From NCBI GenBank assembly GCA_036156195.1, contig JAYZUZ010000011.1, positions 471,261 to 535,260 of the forward strand: a DNA stretch of 64,000 nucleotides, given 5' to 3'. The translations under genes and the position numbers were made by a program. The stretch comes from Abyssibacter sp036156195. Its GTDB lineage: Bacteria > Pseudomonadota > Gammaproteobacteria > Nevskiales > OUC007. Positions 1 through 8,271 of the stretch are shown here, piece by piece. Each line of letters starts with the position of its first letter. Within the stretch, counting starts at the first letter, position 1. The notes under the pieces are model-generated. The model made no database searches. It saw only the letters and a list, made by a program, of their open reading frames with translations, and was not told the DNA's origin.

Positions 1-868
1 TCCCGGCCGGTGTCAGGGCTTGTCGCTGCAACCACGCCTGCACGGCGTTGAATCGGTACAGCGCGGTCGGGTCGAAAGTGGAGCCGGCAAAGCGCATGGC
101 ATCGGCCGCATAAGCCACCCCCTGCTGCGCCCCGGACAGGCCATCGAACCCCGCAAACCAGCCGGTGTTCACAGGCCGTGCGCCCCAACCCGGTGGGCAG
201 TGCATGAAACAGGCGCCCTCACCCGCCATGGCGTATTTGTAGCCACCCGCTAGATAAAACGCCCGATCGGCAAAGGCTGAGCAATCCACCTCCATCGCCA
301 TGAAAGCGTGATAACCATCGATGGCCACCAGGGCTTGGGGCGAACGCACGGCTGCAACCGCCCCAGGCAGGTCGGGCACCACAAACCCCGAGTTGAAGAA
401 CACCTGCGACAAATAGACCAGGTCGAAGTCACCGGCCGCCGCATCAGCCCAGCGCACCATGAACGTGTCAAAAGGCTCCACCGGCACGCGCACGGCCGTG
501 GCCAGGCCGGCCTCTTCCCAGCGCGCCAGCTGGCGGGCGAAGGAGTGGAACTCACCATCTGTGGTCAGCACGCGCATGGGCTGGCGCTGCACCGTGCTGG
601 CCAGACGCAGTACAAACTCATGCAGGTTGGGCGCGAATACCACACTGCCGGGGTCCGGCAGTTTCAGCAGCCGGGCGATGTGCTGCTGTGCAGTCGGCAC
701 CACGGTGTCGAACACCGGCCCCCACTTGGCGTCGATCCAGCGCGCGGCATCATCCCAGGCCTGCAACTGGGCATCGCGCGCGACATCCGGCCATGGGTGG
801 TGGCTATGGGCGGCAAAGTGCAGCCGTTCAGGGTCGGCCAGAAAACGGGAGAAGGCGGCGGTGTACAT
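1..868 (-). CDS. Aminotransferase class V-fold PLP enzyme, kynureninase-like (partial)
   Basis: Reading the minus strand from ATG at 866-868 gives an open frame of 289 codons that runs off the left edge, so the C-terminus is missing. The fold is that of class V PLP-dependent enzymes. A PLP-pyridine Asp lies in AIDGYH (D184), and the probable Schiff-base Lys in AGGYKYAMAGEGACF (K211), followed by a Cys/Pro-rich CFMHCPPGWG. That GGYKYAMAGEG block is typical of the kynureninase/cysteine-desulfurase-like branch; the actual substrate is not predictable. It is divergent from the proline iminopeptidase gene, with an inverted-repeat element in the shared upstream region. Confidence 0.8.
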   Translation of the reverse strand, partial: MYTAAFSRFLADPERLHFAAHSHHPWPDVARDAQLQAWDDAARWIDAKWGPVFDTVVPTAQQHIARLLKLPDPGSVVFAPNLHEFVLRLASTVQRQPMRVLTTDGEFHSFARQLARWEEAGLATAVRVPVEPFDTFMVRWADAAAGDFDLVYLSQVFFNSGFVVPDLPGAVAAVRSPQALVAIDGYHAFMAMEVDCSAFADRAFYLAGGYKYAMAGEGACFMHCPPGWGARPVNTGWFAGFDGLSGAQQGVAYAADAMRFAGSTFDPTALYRFNAVQAWLQRQALTPAG

Positions 869-872
869 GCGT

Positions 873-1214
873 TAAGGAAACACGAATCCATTCGCACCGC
901 CAAGTTGCTGCCTGCAAACAGGCCAGGCAAGGCGCGAGGAGCGAAGTTTGGTCATTCCAAATGAACAACGAGCACCCATTCGCCAGGAGCGAATTGAAAC
1001 CGCCGAAGGCGGGCCCACCGGGGGAGGCGCATGGATGCGCCGACTAACTCAGTCTGGCCTGTTTGCAGGCGCAATCCAGACGGAACGGGCCGGTTTTCGC
1101 GCGATCCTGCGTTGTCGTTCGCTGACTTGGAATGACCAAGCGGCACTCACTCCGCCTGGGCTCGCGGGAAAACCGGCACCGTCTTGGTGGTGCGAATGGA
1201 TTCGTGTTTCCTTA
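873..1214. mobile_element. MITE-like element with 32-bp terminal inverted repeats
   Basis: This fills most of the 440-bp gene-free gap between two divergent genes. The outer arms 873-904 and 1183-1214 are inverted copies matching at 31 of 32 positions. Inside lie two more perfect inverted pairs, 911-926 with 1054-1069 (16 bp) and 949-960 with 1127-1138 (12 bp), in a crossed order, plus a small hairpin at 1026-1041. There is no credible ORF. Size and terminal repeats fit a non-autonomous miniature element; no clear target duplication is visible beyond a possible GCG on both sides. It could instead be a composite of two inverted interspersed repeats. Confidence 0.55.
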
Positions 1215-1308
1215 GGCGCAGCGGCCAGCCGGTCGCTGCGCGTGCTGCGCAAAGCCGCCCGCGCTCGTGCGACACTGCGGGGCAGACTTCACCGTATGAC
1301 TGGATGCC

Positions 1309-2268
1309 GTGAAAACCCTCTATCCCGAACTACCGGCCCGTGTGACCGGAACCCTGCCCCCCGAAGACGGCCACACCGTGTGGTTCGAAGAATCCGGCAA
1401 CCCGGACGGCATTCCCGTGGTGTTCGTGCATGGCGGCCCCGGCGGCGGCACCCAGCCGCTGTACCGCCGGTTCTTCGATCCCGACCGCTACCGCATCGTG
1501 CTGTTCGACCAGCGCGGCTGCGGTCGATCCACGCCCCACGCCGAACTGGAGCACAACAACACCTGGGCACTGGTCAGCGACATGGAGCGGCTGCGCGAGC
1601 AGTTGGATATTGAGGCCTGGGTCGTGTTCGGCGGCTCTTGGGGCTCAACGCTGTCGCTGGCCTATTCGCAAAACCACCCCGACCGCTGCCTGGCCATTAT
1701 CCTGCGCGGCATTTTCCTGCTGCGGCAGCAGGAGCTGGAATGGTTTTACCAGGATGGTGCCAGCCGGATGTTCCCCGACGCCTGGCAGCGCTACTACCAC
1801 GCCATCCCCGAGGCCGAGCGCGATGACCTGCTACAGGCCTACTACCGTCGCCTGACCCACGACGACCCCGACGTGCGCATCCCGGCCGCGCGCGCCTGGT
1901 CCACCTGGGAGGCCTCCACCAGCAAGCTCATCCCCAGCGATTCGCTGGTGCAGTCTTTTGAGGATGCCAAGTTCGCCGAAGCCTTTGCCCGCATCGAGGC
2001 CCATTACTTCGTGCATGGTGGGTTTCTTGATCACCCGGACCAGCTCATCCACAACGTGGAGCGCATCCGCCACATTCCGGGCTTTATCGTCCAGGGCCGT
2101 TACGACGTGGTCTGCCCGCCGCAAACCGCCTGGGATTTGCACCAGGCCTGGCCGGAAGCCGAGTTCCACATGGTGCCGGACGCCGGCCACTCGGCCACCG
2201 AGCCCGGCATCGTGGACCGGCTGGTGGATGCCACCGACCGCACGGCCGACCGGCTGTTCGGGCGCTAA
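1309..2268 (+). CDS. pip: Proline iminopeptidase
   Basis: Alpha/beta-hydrolase (peptidase family S33) that removes N-terminal proline from peptides in the cytoplasm. The 319-residue length is usual for the family. Oxyanion-hole motif HGGPGGG at residues 41-47, DQRGCGRS at 67-74, nucleophile Ser110 in GGSWGS, and late Asp and His of the triad in GRYDVVCPP and DAGHS. The start is GTG at 1309, just before the conserved N-terminal block LYPELPA; no in-frame ATG fits better. No signal peptide. The short gap to the convergent HD-domain gene contains no strong terminator. Confidence 0.93.
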   Translation: MKTLYPELPARVTGTLPPEDGHTVWFEESGNPDGIPVVFVHGGPGGGTQPLYRRFFDPDRYRIVLFDQRGCGRSTPHAELEHNNTWALVSDMERLREQLDIEAWVVFGGSWGSTLSLAYSQNHPDRCLAIILRGIFLLRQQELEWFYQDGASRMFPDAWQRYYHAIPEAERDDLLQAYYRRLTHDDPDVRIPAARAWSTWEASTSKLIPSDSLVQSFEDAKFAEAFARIEAHYFVHGGFLDHPDQLIHNVERIRHIPGFIVQGRYDVVCPPQTAWDLHQAWPEAEFHMVPDAGHSATEPGIVDRLVDATDRTADRLFGR

Positions 2269-2290
2269 ACCGCCTGCTGCCGGTGGGCCG

Positions 2291-2830
2291 CTACCAGCGG
2301 AACATCGGCAGCGGCGACCAAGGCTTGCGCAGAAAGCGCCGGCCGCCCAGCTGCATCAACCGCTTGTGAAAGCCAGCGTTGGCGAAGCGGGCGCGCCCGG
2401 CCCGCAGGACGTCGGCATCGATGCCATAGCGCACCATCCCCACCATGACATCGGCGGAATCCGCCCGCCGGTAGGGCTCGGCCACCTCGGCATGCGGGCC
2501 GGTGTAGGGGCGAAGCTTGTGGTGCCAGACCACCATGGCCACCACGGGGTCCACCCAGCCGGGCTCGCCCATCTCGGCCAGGGCATCGCGTGCCAGATCG
2601 GCCGACGGGTCCAGATAGTCCAGCGTGCCGTGCGTCCAGATGCCCAGGTCGTGGTAGATCGTGGCCACTGCAGCCTGTCGCATCGCGGTCTCGTCACTGA
2701 CCAGCGAGTCAAAGGCGTGCAGCACACGCGCACAGTGGTTGCGGTAGGCCACCCAATCGGTGCCCAGGGCTGACTGATAAGGCTTGAGCCCCTCGTCCAG
2801 CGTAATCAGTGCAAGATCCAGCGGTGTCAT
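2291..2830 (-). CDS. HD-domain phosphohydrolase-like protein
   Basis: A 179-residue protein of the metal-dependent HD superfamily. The metal-site elements are visible in order: NHCARVLHAF, IYHDLGIW (the HD dyad) and VVWHHKLRPY. The substrate is unknown; relatives act on nucleotides or small phosphorylated compounds. The start at 2830 is chosen because its ATG overlaps the stop of the upstream oxidoreductase gene (ATGA), which suggests translational coupling; an upstream extension to 2857 would overlap that gene further. It shares an operon with the saccharopine-dehydrogenase-like gene. Confidence 0.8.
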   Translation of the reverse strand: MTPLDLALITLDEGLKPYQSALGTDWVAYRNHCARVLHAFDSLVSDETAMRQAAVATIYHDLGIWTHGTLDYLDPSADLARDALAEMGEPGWVDPVVAMVVWHHKLRPYTGPHAEVAEPYRRADSADVMVGMVRYGIDADVLRAGRARFANAGFHKRLMQLGGRRFLRKPWSPLPMFRW

Positions 2831-4005
2831 GCAGCCCTCCCTGGGCGTGGCGACCATTGGGTGTCGAAACGCATGCCGGCCTGTTGCAGGCGATGGATGA
2901 GCGGCTCGCCAAAGGCCATCGCAGGGGTGATCACACCGGCGTGGTCCGGCGTCTCATCCAGCAGCACACACAGCGCGGCCTCGCCGAGCATCTTGGTGGT
3001 TTCGTCATAACCGGGGTCGCCTCCGCTGACCTGCGTGCGCAGGGCCTGTCCCCCGGCGTCGGCCAGAAACCGCACCTCAAACCAGCTTCGGGCCCGCCGC
3101 TCCGGGCTGGGCCCCTGCCCGGCCGCACGTCGCGACAACAACCAGCGCCGGGCGGGCGGTATCTGCGCCAGTGCAAACAGCGTCGTCGCCCCGGCCGCGC
3201 CGGCCAGCACCAGTGGCCAGTGCTTGAGCTGCAAGTAATGGGCGTAGCGAAAATCCGGCCCGTAACGGTCCAATGCCCGGGCCGAGCGCCGGATGACCTG
3301 CGGATCGATGGTCGGAAACGGCACCGCCCAACCGCCGATCTGCGGTTCGCGGCGCAGCCCAGGCGGCAAGGCCCGAACCTGACGGCCCGACGGCTCTGGC
3401 GAGCGCCCCCGCTGGCGACGCAGCTGCAAGTAGTGCCTGGCCCGCGAAAACGCATGAATGGCCGACTGCCAGGTGCCGCCCGAGACATCCATGGACAAGG
3501 ACACATAGCCCCGAATCTGCAACGGCACATCCGGCGGACAGTGCAACACGGTGTACAGCACGCCCAGATCATGCGGTATGGAATCGAAACCGCAGCAATT
3601 AACGATCTTGGCGCCCTTGGCGCGGGCCACCGCGTGGTAGCGCTGCAGGCACAGCTCGACAAACTCCGGCTCGCCCGTCAGATCCAGATAATGCGTGCCG
3701 GCTTCGGCGCAGGCCTTCACCAGCGGCTCGCCATAATGAATATACGGCCCCACCGTCGTGACCACCGCCCGGGTGGACGCAGCCATGGCCGCCAGCGACT
3801 CGGGATTGTTCACATCGGCCTGCACCAGTCCCAGTGACTCGCAAGCGGGCGACAGCTTGGCCAAGCGACGCTTTACGTCGGCCAGCTTGCGCACGCTGCG
3901 CCCAGCCAGCGCCCAGCGCAGCGAGTCCGGCGCGTGGCGGGCCAGATACTCCGCCGTGAGGCCGCCGGTAAACCCGGTGGCACCAAACAGAATCAGGTCA
4001 TACAT
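2827..4005 (-). CDS. Saccharopine dehydrogenase-like oxidoreductase
   Basis: About 392 residues, starting directly with the Rossmann motif LILFGATGFTG for NAD(P) binding. The rest matches the saccharopine-dehydrogenase-like (SCCPDH, trans-acting enoyl reductase) family, with VVTTVGPYIHYGEPLVKAC and CCGFDSIPHDLG as family blocks. Relatives in mycobacteria act in lipid (phthiocerol-type) biosynthesis, so a lipid reductase role is possible here but is inference. An alternative GTG start lies four codons upstream at 4017. Its stop overlaps the HD-domain gene by 4 nt, so the two form a coupled pair. Confidence 0.85.
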   Translation of the reverse strand: MYDLILFGATGFTGGLTAEYLARHAPDSLRWALAGRSVRKLADVKRRLAKLSPACESLGLVQADVNNPESLAAMAASTRAVVTTVGPYIHYGEPLVKACAEAGTHYLDLTGEPEFVELCLQRYHAVARAKGAKIVNCCGFDSIPHDLGVLYTVLHCPPDVPLQIRGYVSLSMDVSGGTWQSAIHAFSRARHYLQLRRQRGRSPEPSGRQVRALPPGLRREPQIGGWAVPFPTIDPQVIRRSARALDRYGPDFRYAHYLQLKHWPLVLAGAAGATTLFALAQIPPARRWLLSRRAAGQGPSPERRARSWFEVRFLADAGGQALRTQVSGGDPGYDETTKMLGEAALCVLLDETPDHAGVITPAMAFGEPLIHRLQQAGMRFDTQWSPRPGRAA

Positions 4006-4100
4006 CGGTTGAGGCACGCGGCGGTCCCTGCGGTGTGGCTCGGATCAGATCGCCCAGACTATAGAGCACGCACAGCCACCCTCGTGCAGCTGCGCAGGAC

Positions 4101-5279
4101 TCAGCGTTGCAGCGGCTCCGGCGTTGTGGCCACCGAGGCGGGGTTGATCAGAATCTTGGCGTGCTGTTCCGGATCGGCCAGCGCATCAAAGGCACCCGCC
4201 ACTCCATCCAAACCGACGATGCCGCTGATCATCGGCTCGCAGGCCACCTTGCCCTCGGCAATCAGGTGCAGGGTGTCGCGGTACTCCAGCGGTGTCTGGC
4301 CGAAGACAAAACGCAGGTCGATTTCCTTTTGAATGGCCAATGCAGGTTCAAAGCGATCCACATGCATGCACACGCCTACGACCACCACGCGCGACATGAT
4401 CGGCGCCTGATCAATAATCTGCTGAACAATGCCCGGCACGCCCACGCACTCGAAGATCACCGGCCGCTGCGGCATGCCCACACCCAGTGTTTCCACCGCA
4501 CGCCAGATCAGGTGGGACGGAATGGGCAGGCGCGCCAGCGCATCCTGGGTATCGACGCCCAGCTTCAGCAGATCCGGCAGCTCGTGGAAAAACTGGTGCT
4601 TGCCCCGGTCGTCATAGGGGTTGTCCTCGGCCGGGTCCACCACGACATCGGCCCCGCACTGCTGGGCCAGTGCCCGCCGCCCCGGTGAAAAATCACTGGC
4701 GACCACCGTCGCCACGCCCCGCGCCTTCAGCAGGCAGATCACCGCAAGCCCCACCGGCCCGCAGCCGATCACCACGGCCATATCCCGCTTACCAATCTCA
4801 CTGCGCTGCACCGCGTGCAGGCCCACCGACATCGGCTCCGTCAAGGCCGCCATATCCGCCGACAACCCATTCGGGACGGGCAGCAGGGCCGACTCCTGCA
4901 ACAACATCCGCTCGGCATAGCCGCCCGTGGCAATCGGCGACAAACCGCACAGGTGGATATCCGACCCCACCCGCAAAAACGGCTGCGCCACCACCCGCGT
5001 GCCGACCTTGACCCGCTTGCGCGTGCCTGGTCCGTGCTCCAGCACCCGCCCGCAAAGCTCGTGACCGAACACCAGGCGGTCCGTACTAGACGGCACCAGA
5101 TGCCCGGCACCTACGCGACCCAGCAACGCCTTCATCTCATCGCAGGCATGCCGCAAATGCAGATCCGACCCGCAAATCCCGCAGCGCTCCACCTCAATCA
5201 ACACCTGCCCCTTGGCAGGCACCAGCTCCGGTAAATCCTCCACCGTCATCGCGGTGTTCTGGCAAACCACTGCTCGCAC
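4101..5279 (-). CDS. Zinc-type alcohol dehydrogenase (MDR family)
   Basis: A 392-residue medium-chain dehydrogenase. Catalytic zinc ligands are seen in CGICGSDLHLRH and FGHELCG, and the nucleotide-binding motif is VIGCGPVGLA. The four-Cys structural-zinc lobe of classical ADHs is not visible; the corresponding stretch reads QPFLRVGSDIHLCGL. The GTG start at 5279 is preferred because GGGAGAG lies just upstream and the protein then begins RAVVCQN as in the family. The substrate (alcohol, polyol or formaldehyde adduct) is unknown. This is the last ordinary chromosomal gene before the cassette array. Confidence 0.88.
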   Translation of the reverse strand: MRAVVCQNTAMTVEDLPELVPAKGQVLIEVERCGICGSDLHLRHACDEMKALLGRVGAGHLVPSSTDRLVFGHELCGRVLEHGPGTRKRVKVGTRVVAQPFLRVGSDIHLCGLSPIATGGYAERMLLQESALLPVPNGLSADMAALTEPMSVGLHAVQRSEIGKRDMAVVIGCGPVGLAVICLLKARGVATVVASDFSPGRRALAQQCGADVVVDPAEDNPYDDRGKHQFFHELPDLLKLGVDTQDALARLPIPSHLIWRAVETLGVGMPQRPVIFECVGVPGIVQQIIDQAPIMSRVVVVGVCMHVDRFEPALAIQKEIDLRFVFGQTPLEYRDTLHLIAEGKVACEPMISGIVGLDGVAGAFDALADPEQHAKILINPASVATTPEPLQR

Positions 5280-5603
5280 GCGTCTCTCCCTTGTTGTGTT
5301 GGTTCCGCCCCACACTCCCTGCATCGCAGACTACCAACGAGACGACACCAGCACACGGCACCTAGTCATACCCTCAAACACCAGCTGTGTCCGTTTTTTT
5401 CCGCGGAACTCGTAGTATGTGATGGAAATGAAGGCACTACGCTGACTCAAGACACGTGCTATACGGCATTTGGCCGTAACTCCACGCCCGCCACACCGCA
5501 ATTGAACGACAACGCCTAGGTGATTCAGTGACTTACAGAGCATTAGCGCTCGTTACACCGCAAGCATCCTGCGTGCTATACGGCATTTTGCACTCCAATA
5601 AGC
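5280..5603. other. Gene-free left flank of the cassette array
   Basis: No credible ORF lies in this 324-bp stretch. It is AT-richer than the flanking genes. In an integron this is where attI and a divergent integrase gene would be, but no integrase is encoded here. A GCCTAGG at about 5514 could be a ruined R'' box. Otherwise only a 17-bp direct repeat stands out. Confidence 0.5.
5455..5588. repeat. 17-bp direct repeat pair
   Basis: CGTGCTATACGGCATTT occurs exactly at 5455-5471 and again at 5572-5588, 117 bp apart, immediately left of the first cassette boundary. It may mark a past duplication, remnants of two related recombination sites, or an integrase or regulator binding site. Confidence 0.7.
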
Positions 5604-5610
5604 GTTAGGT
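5604..5610 (+). other. First core recombination site (attI remnant or attC R')
   Basis: GTTAGGT marks the left boundary of cassette 1. No convincing paired R'' box lies 60-110 bp upstream, unlike the other sites, which fits a simple attI-type core or a decayed attC. Confidence 0.55.
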
Positions 5611-5614
5611 CGCA

Positions 5615-6022
5615 ATGTCACAAGCTATGTCTCTTAAGTTGGCGGTGGGTTTCATATCTTTGGGCGCACTGGGATCGTTTGGACAATCGTGCGTCGCAGT
5701 CTGGAACTCCGCCAATTTGGAGGCGGGTTTTCTGTTCGCCGCTGCTGTTGTTCAGTTTGTTCTAGCGATCGGCATCTGGCATAAAGACAATCGAGCTCGT
5801 GTAGTGGCGCTATGGCTCACGTCAGTTTCCACAGTGCTTATGGGTATCGCAATAACCACCACTCTACTTGCGATTGTTTTTCTTGAAGAAATCAATGTGG
5901 CTCCGTTGAATTTGGCTCCATCGATTATTGGTTTCTTCATCGGCGTTTGGTTAATTATGTTTCTATCTGCAACGTCAACACGAGAATCATTCGTCAGCCA
6001 TGACCTCTCCGAGGCAACCTAA
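5615..6022 (+). CDS. Cassette 1: unknown four-helix membrane protein
   Basis: A 135-residue hydrophobic protein with about four membrane helices (residues roughly 7-28, 36-56, 62-90 and 100-118) and a polar C-terminal tail. I do not recognise a family. The ATG lies 4 nt after the cassette boundary core, and the TAA stop sits inside the R'' box ACCTAAC of its own attC, the compact geometry typical of gene cassettes. An internal ATG four codons in is possible. No promoter is evident; expression may depend on read-through. Confidence 0.75.
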   Translation: MSQAMSLKLAVGFISLGALGSFGQSCVAVWNSANLEAGFLFAAAVVQFVLAIGIWHKDNRARVVALWLTSVSTVLMGIAITTTLLAIVFLEEINVAPLNLAPSIIGFFIGVWLIMFLSATSTRESFVSHDLSEAT

Positions 6023-6112
6023 CCAGTCGGTCAAGTGGACGCCAAACCCGCTACGCGTGTTTGGTTCTCTCCGCGCAGCGCGCTCCGGCGCCCCTCACCT
6101 CAAGCGTTAGAT
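6017..6112 (+). repeat. attC site 1
   Basis: R'' ACCTAAC at 6017-6023 and R' GTTAGAT at 6106-6112, 96 bp with internal palindromic segments. R'' is the exact complement of the core that opens cassette 1 (5604-5610). Confidence 0.87.
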
Positions 6113-6374
6113 GTCTGTGATGAAGAATCGCGATCTGATTGCATCGAACATTGCTGAGGCTCGGGACGAACTGAACGGAGTTCTGGAAGCAATCGGGAAT
6201 CGCGAGGAATATGATGAGGTCGAGCTACAACTTGCTCTTGAGCATGCCTTTCATCATCTCAGCTACGCTTGGAATATACGTGATGCCTCGCCGGAGGTCA
6301 TAGCAGATAGATCGCGAGAAACGTTCAAAAAGCTCTCACGGTTTCCACTCAAGGATATTGAGGCTTATGAATAG
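6111..6374 (+). CDS. Cassette 2: small soluble unknown protein
   Basis: An 87-residue acidic, helix-rich protein with no membrane segment or signal peptide. The family is not recognised. The ATG at 6111 overlaps the R' core of the preceding attC; a second in-frame ATG three codons later is equally possible. The stop lies 2 nt before its own attC R'' box, so the ORF fills the cassette completely. The many Glu residues and the HAFHHLSYAW segment suggest a small helical bundle, possibly a regulator or antitoxin-like protein, but that is speculation. Confidence 0.7.
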   Translation: MSVMKNRDLIASNIAEARDELNGVLEAIGNREEYDEVELQLALEHAFHHLSYAWNIRDASPEVIADRSRETFKKLSRFPLKDIEAYE

Positions 6375-6376
6375 TC

Positions 6377-6470
6377 ATCTAACAGGGCGCTGCAAGGGAC
6401 GTTTTGGAGCTGCGATCCAAAATTCCCTCCGCGCTTCGCGCTCCGGCGCCCCTGAGCTTCAGCGTTAGGT
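6377..6470 (+). repeat. attC site 2
   Basis: R'' ATCTAAC at 6377-6383 and R' GTTAGGT at 6464-6470, 94 bp. R'' is the exact complement of the core that opens cassette 2 (GTTAGAT at 6106-6112). Confidence 0.87.
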
Positions 6471-6474
6471 AGCT

Positions 6475-6849
6475 ATGGAAACGGACCTAAATGCTGCTTC
6501 GTATCAGCAATGGCATGCTCGACATTCTGTGCTCAGTGATCGGGTCCTTACCGTTCAGCTTTGCCGTCTCGGCGGTAGCACCATCCATATCGCGCCTTCG
6601 TTCACCGTCATTTTCAGAGACGTCCAGTATCTTGAAGTATTCGACGAAATCCGAACGGGCGACGCTTTCTTTAGTGGTCGAAGCTCGGGGGTTCTTGCAG
6701 TGCACGAAGAGTCCGAGTTGCTCAATCGCAGGACCACACAAGAGCTGAACGGCGCAAGAGCATATACCCACTATTCACTCATGACATCAGATGAAGTCTT
6801 TAACGTTCTGTCGAGTTTTGAACCACAGCTGATCCGGAATGACGGCTAA
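6475..6849 (+). CDS. Cassette 3: unknown soluble protein
   Basis: A 124-residue protein without signal peptide or membrane helix; the family is not recognised. It begins 5 nt after the cassette boundary and ends 3 nt before its own attC. Mixed alpha/beta composition with the block STIHIAPSFTVIFRDVQYLEVFDEI in the first half, longer than any obvious motif. Cytoplasmic location is inferred from the lack of export signals. Orientation and tight packing agree with the other cassettes, which supports it being a real gene despite the lack of recognisable homology. Confidence 0.7.
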   Translation: METDLNAASYQQWHARHSVLSDRVLTVQLCRLGGSTIHIAPSFTVIFRDVQYLEVFDEIRTGDAFFSGRSSGVLAVHEESELLNRRTTQELNGARAYTHYSLMTSDEVFNVLSSFEPQLIRNDG

Positions 6850-6852
6850 GCT

Positions 6853-6912
6853 ACCTAACCAATCGTTGGTTCGGACCACGCTACGCGTGGCCGCACAACT
6901 CAAGCGTTGGGC
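6853..6912 (+). repeat. attC site 3
   Basis: R'' ACCTAAC at 6853-6859 and R' GTTGGGC at 6906-6912, a compact 60-bp site with an internal CCACGCTACGCGTGG palindrome. R'' exactly complements the cassette-3 opening core at 6464-6470. Confidence 0.88.
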
Positions 6913-6932
6913 GTCAGTGATGCGGGGGCTGC

Positions 6933-7448
6933 ATGTTTGAAACGATAATTTCCGGCGTTCTGGTATTCGTAATTGGGCAGACAATCCTAAAGTTAGTTGT
7001 CGAACCGATTCATGCGCTTAAGAGGACGTTCGGTGATATTTCTCATGGGCTTCGAGTCTCTGCTCCGTTTCTGTACCGTCCGAACGACCTGCCTGACGAA
7101 ATTGCCAGAACAGTTCAGAGCGAATTGCTTTCACTTTCCGGCAAGCTTTCTGCGGCCCTGATGCTGGTACCTGGGTACTCTTTTTGGCGGCGCGTGTTCT
7201 TCCTCCCGGGAAAGGCAGAAGTGAATGAGGCCGCGAGTGGGCTCATTACAATGAGTAACCTAGTTAATTCGGGTGGTGCTGCTGCATTAGAGCAAATCAT
7301 CAAGGAGGTACAGGACACTTCCGACCTCTTGGGCATCTACATTCCCCCGCATTCACGTGTGAGCGACGAACTACTCCAACTAGCTATCCGGCATTATCTC
7401 GGCATCAAGGCGCCAGACGAGAAGGTGGCTCATGATGCGCAGGGTTAG
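6933..7448 (+). CDS. Cassette 4: membrane-anchored unknown protein
   Basis: 171 residues. One N-terminal membrane helix (about residues 3-22, IISGVLVFVIGQTILKLVV) is followed by a hydrophilic domain that is probably cytoplasmic. I recognise no enzymatic motif. The ATG at 6933 lies 20 nt inside the cassette. The stop at 7446-7448 leaves 35 nt before the attC. This is the largest single-ORF cassette in the array. Similar anchored domains of unknown function are frequent cargo in environmental integrons, but no specific role can be assigned. Confidence 0.7.
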   Translation: MFETIISGVLVFVIGQTILKLVVEPIHALKRTFGDISHGLRVSAPFLYRPNDLPDEIARTVQSELLSLSGKLSAALMLVPGYSFWRRVFFLPGKAEVNEAASGLITMSNLVNSGGAAALEQIIKEVQDTSDLLGIYIPPHSRVSDELLQLAIRHYLGIKAPDEKVAHDAQG

Positions 7449-7483
7449 CCACGGCTTGCGGAGTCTGCCGCTGGTGGACAGAC

Positions 7484-7580
7484 GCCCAACAAATCGCTGC
7501 AGGCGACGTATGACCCGTCGCCCATTTTGCTGCCGCAAAACAGTCGCCGCCTCAAACGCCCCTGAGCTCAGGCGTTGGGT
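7484..7580 (+). repeat. attC site 4
   Basis: R'' GCCCAAC at 7484-7490 and R' GTTGGGT at 7574-7580, 97 bp. R'' exactly complements the cassette-4 opening core at 6906-6912. Confidence 0.87.
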
Positions 7581-7586
7581 TGCCAA

Positions 7587-7790
7587 ATGACCGATGGTGT
7601 GCGTAAGCGAGGCGAATATCTGTACTACGTTGTGGCCATAATAGTTCTCGGCTTGGCTTATGCTCCTCTAGAACGCCTGATGGCAAATGATTTTGTTTTC
7701 GTGGTTGTGGTGGTGGCCTATCTTGCGATTGTCCGCCTGTCTTGGTGGGTAGTGCAGCGCTTTCGAACTAGCGGCAAAGTCAGTCAATAA
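7587..7790 (+). CDS. Cassette 5: small two-helix membrane protein
   Basis: 67 residues from ATG 7587, six bases after the boundary core; an in-frame TTG inside the core at 7575 is unlikely to be the start. Two hydrophobic helices (about residues 13-32 and 36-56, the second very Val-rich) join through a short loop, with a basic tail. No family recognised. The cassette is only about 319 bp, so this ORF is its only possible product. Confidence 0.6.
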   Translation: MTDGVRKRGEYLYYVVAIIVLGLAYAPLERLMANDFVFVVVVVAYLAIVRLSWWVVQRFRTSGKVSQ

Positions 7791-7827
7791 TTTGAATCTT
7801 AATGTTGTTCGAAATACCACGGCAGCA

Positions 7828-7899
7828 ACCCAACAAATCATTCCAGTTGACACCAAACACGCTGCGTGCGTTTGGTGCCGCTGAATTCAATCGTTATAG
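7828..7899 (+). repeat. attC site 5 (deviant R')
   Basis: R'' ACCCAAC at 7828-7834 and R' GTTATAG at 7893-7899, about 72 bp, with the central palindrome CCAAACACGC/GCGTGCGTTTGG. R'' exactly complements the cassette-5 opening core at 7574-7580. The R' ends in G instead of a pyrimidine. Confidence 0.8.
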
Positions 7900-7902
7900 C
7901 GC

Positions 7903-8271
7903 ATGAAGCGCATTCGCACATACCTCTGGTTTTCTCTTTTTCTGGCACTGATCTCTGGTTGGGTTGTTGGTGGCATGTGGAAATTCCAGCACGCGCTACC
8001 CACCGCTGATTGGGCCGCAACTGGTGTGCCCTTGTGGGAGCGCTGGCTACAAAAAGCGAAATGGTTCTTGGAAGGTTTCTGGCCGGCGGCACTCGCCGGA
8101 TTTCTAGCGGGCCCGATCGCCTTTCAGTTAGTGCCTTCGGAAGAATGGATTGCAGCAGACCGTACCGGCAAGAGACGCAGGATGGTTTCAATCACCGGCA
8201 CCATCTTGCTTTATTTGTTTGCTGGCCTGTTGGCGGCTCATTTCGTTTGGGTGTCGTGGCATACCCTCTAA
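7903..8271 (+). CDS. Cassette 6: unknown membrane protein
   Basis: 122 residues beginning MKRIRTYLWF, with three hydrophobic helices (about 8-26, 60-76 and 97-116) and a charged loop SEEWIAADRTGKRRR between the last two. The ATG is 3 nt after the boundary core and the TAA stop overlaps the R'' box of its own attC. The family is not recognised. The basic N-terminus suggests the amino end is cytoplasmic. Confidence 0.7.
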   Translation: MKRIRTYLWFSLFLALISGWVVGGMWKFQHALPTADWAATGVPLWERWLQKAKWFLEGFWPAALAGFLAGPIAFQLVPSEEWIAADRTGKRRRMVSITGTILLYLFAGLLAAHFVWVSWHTL

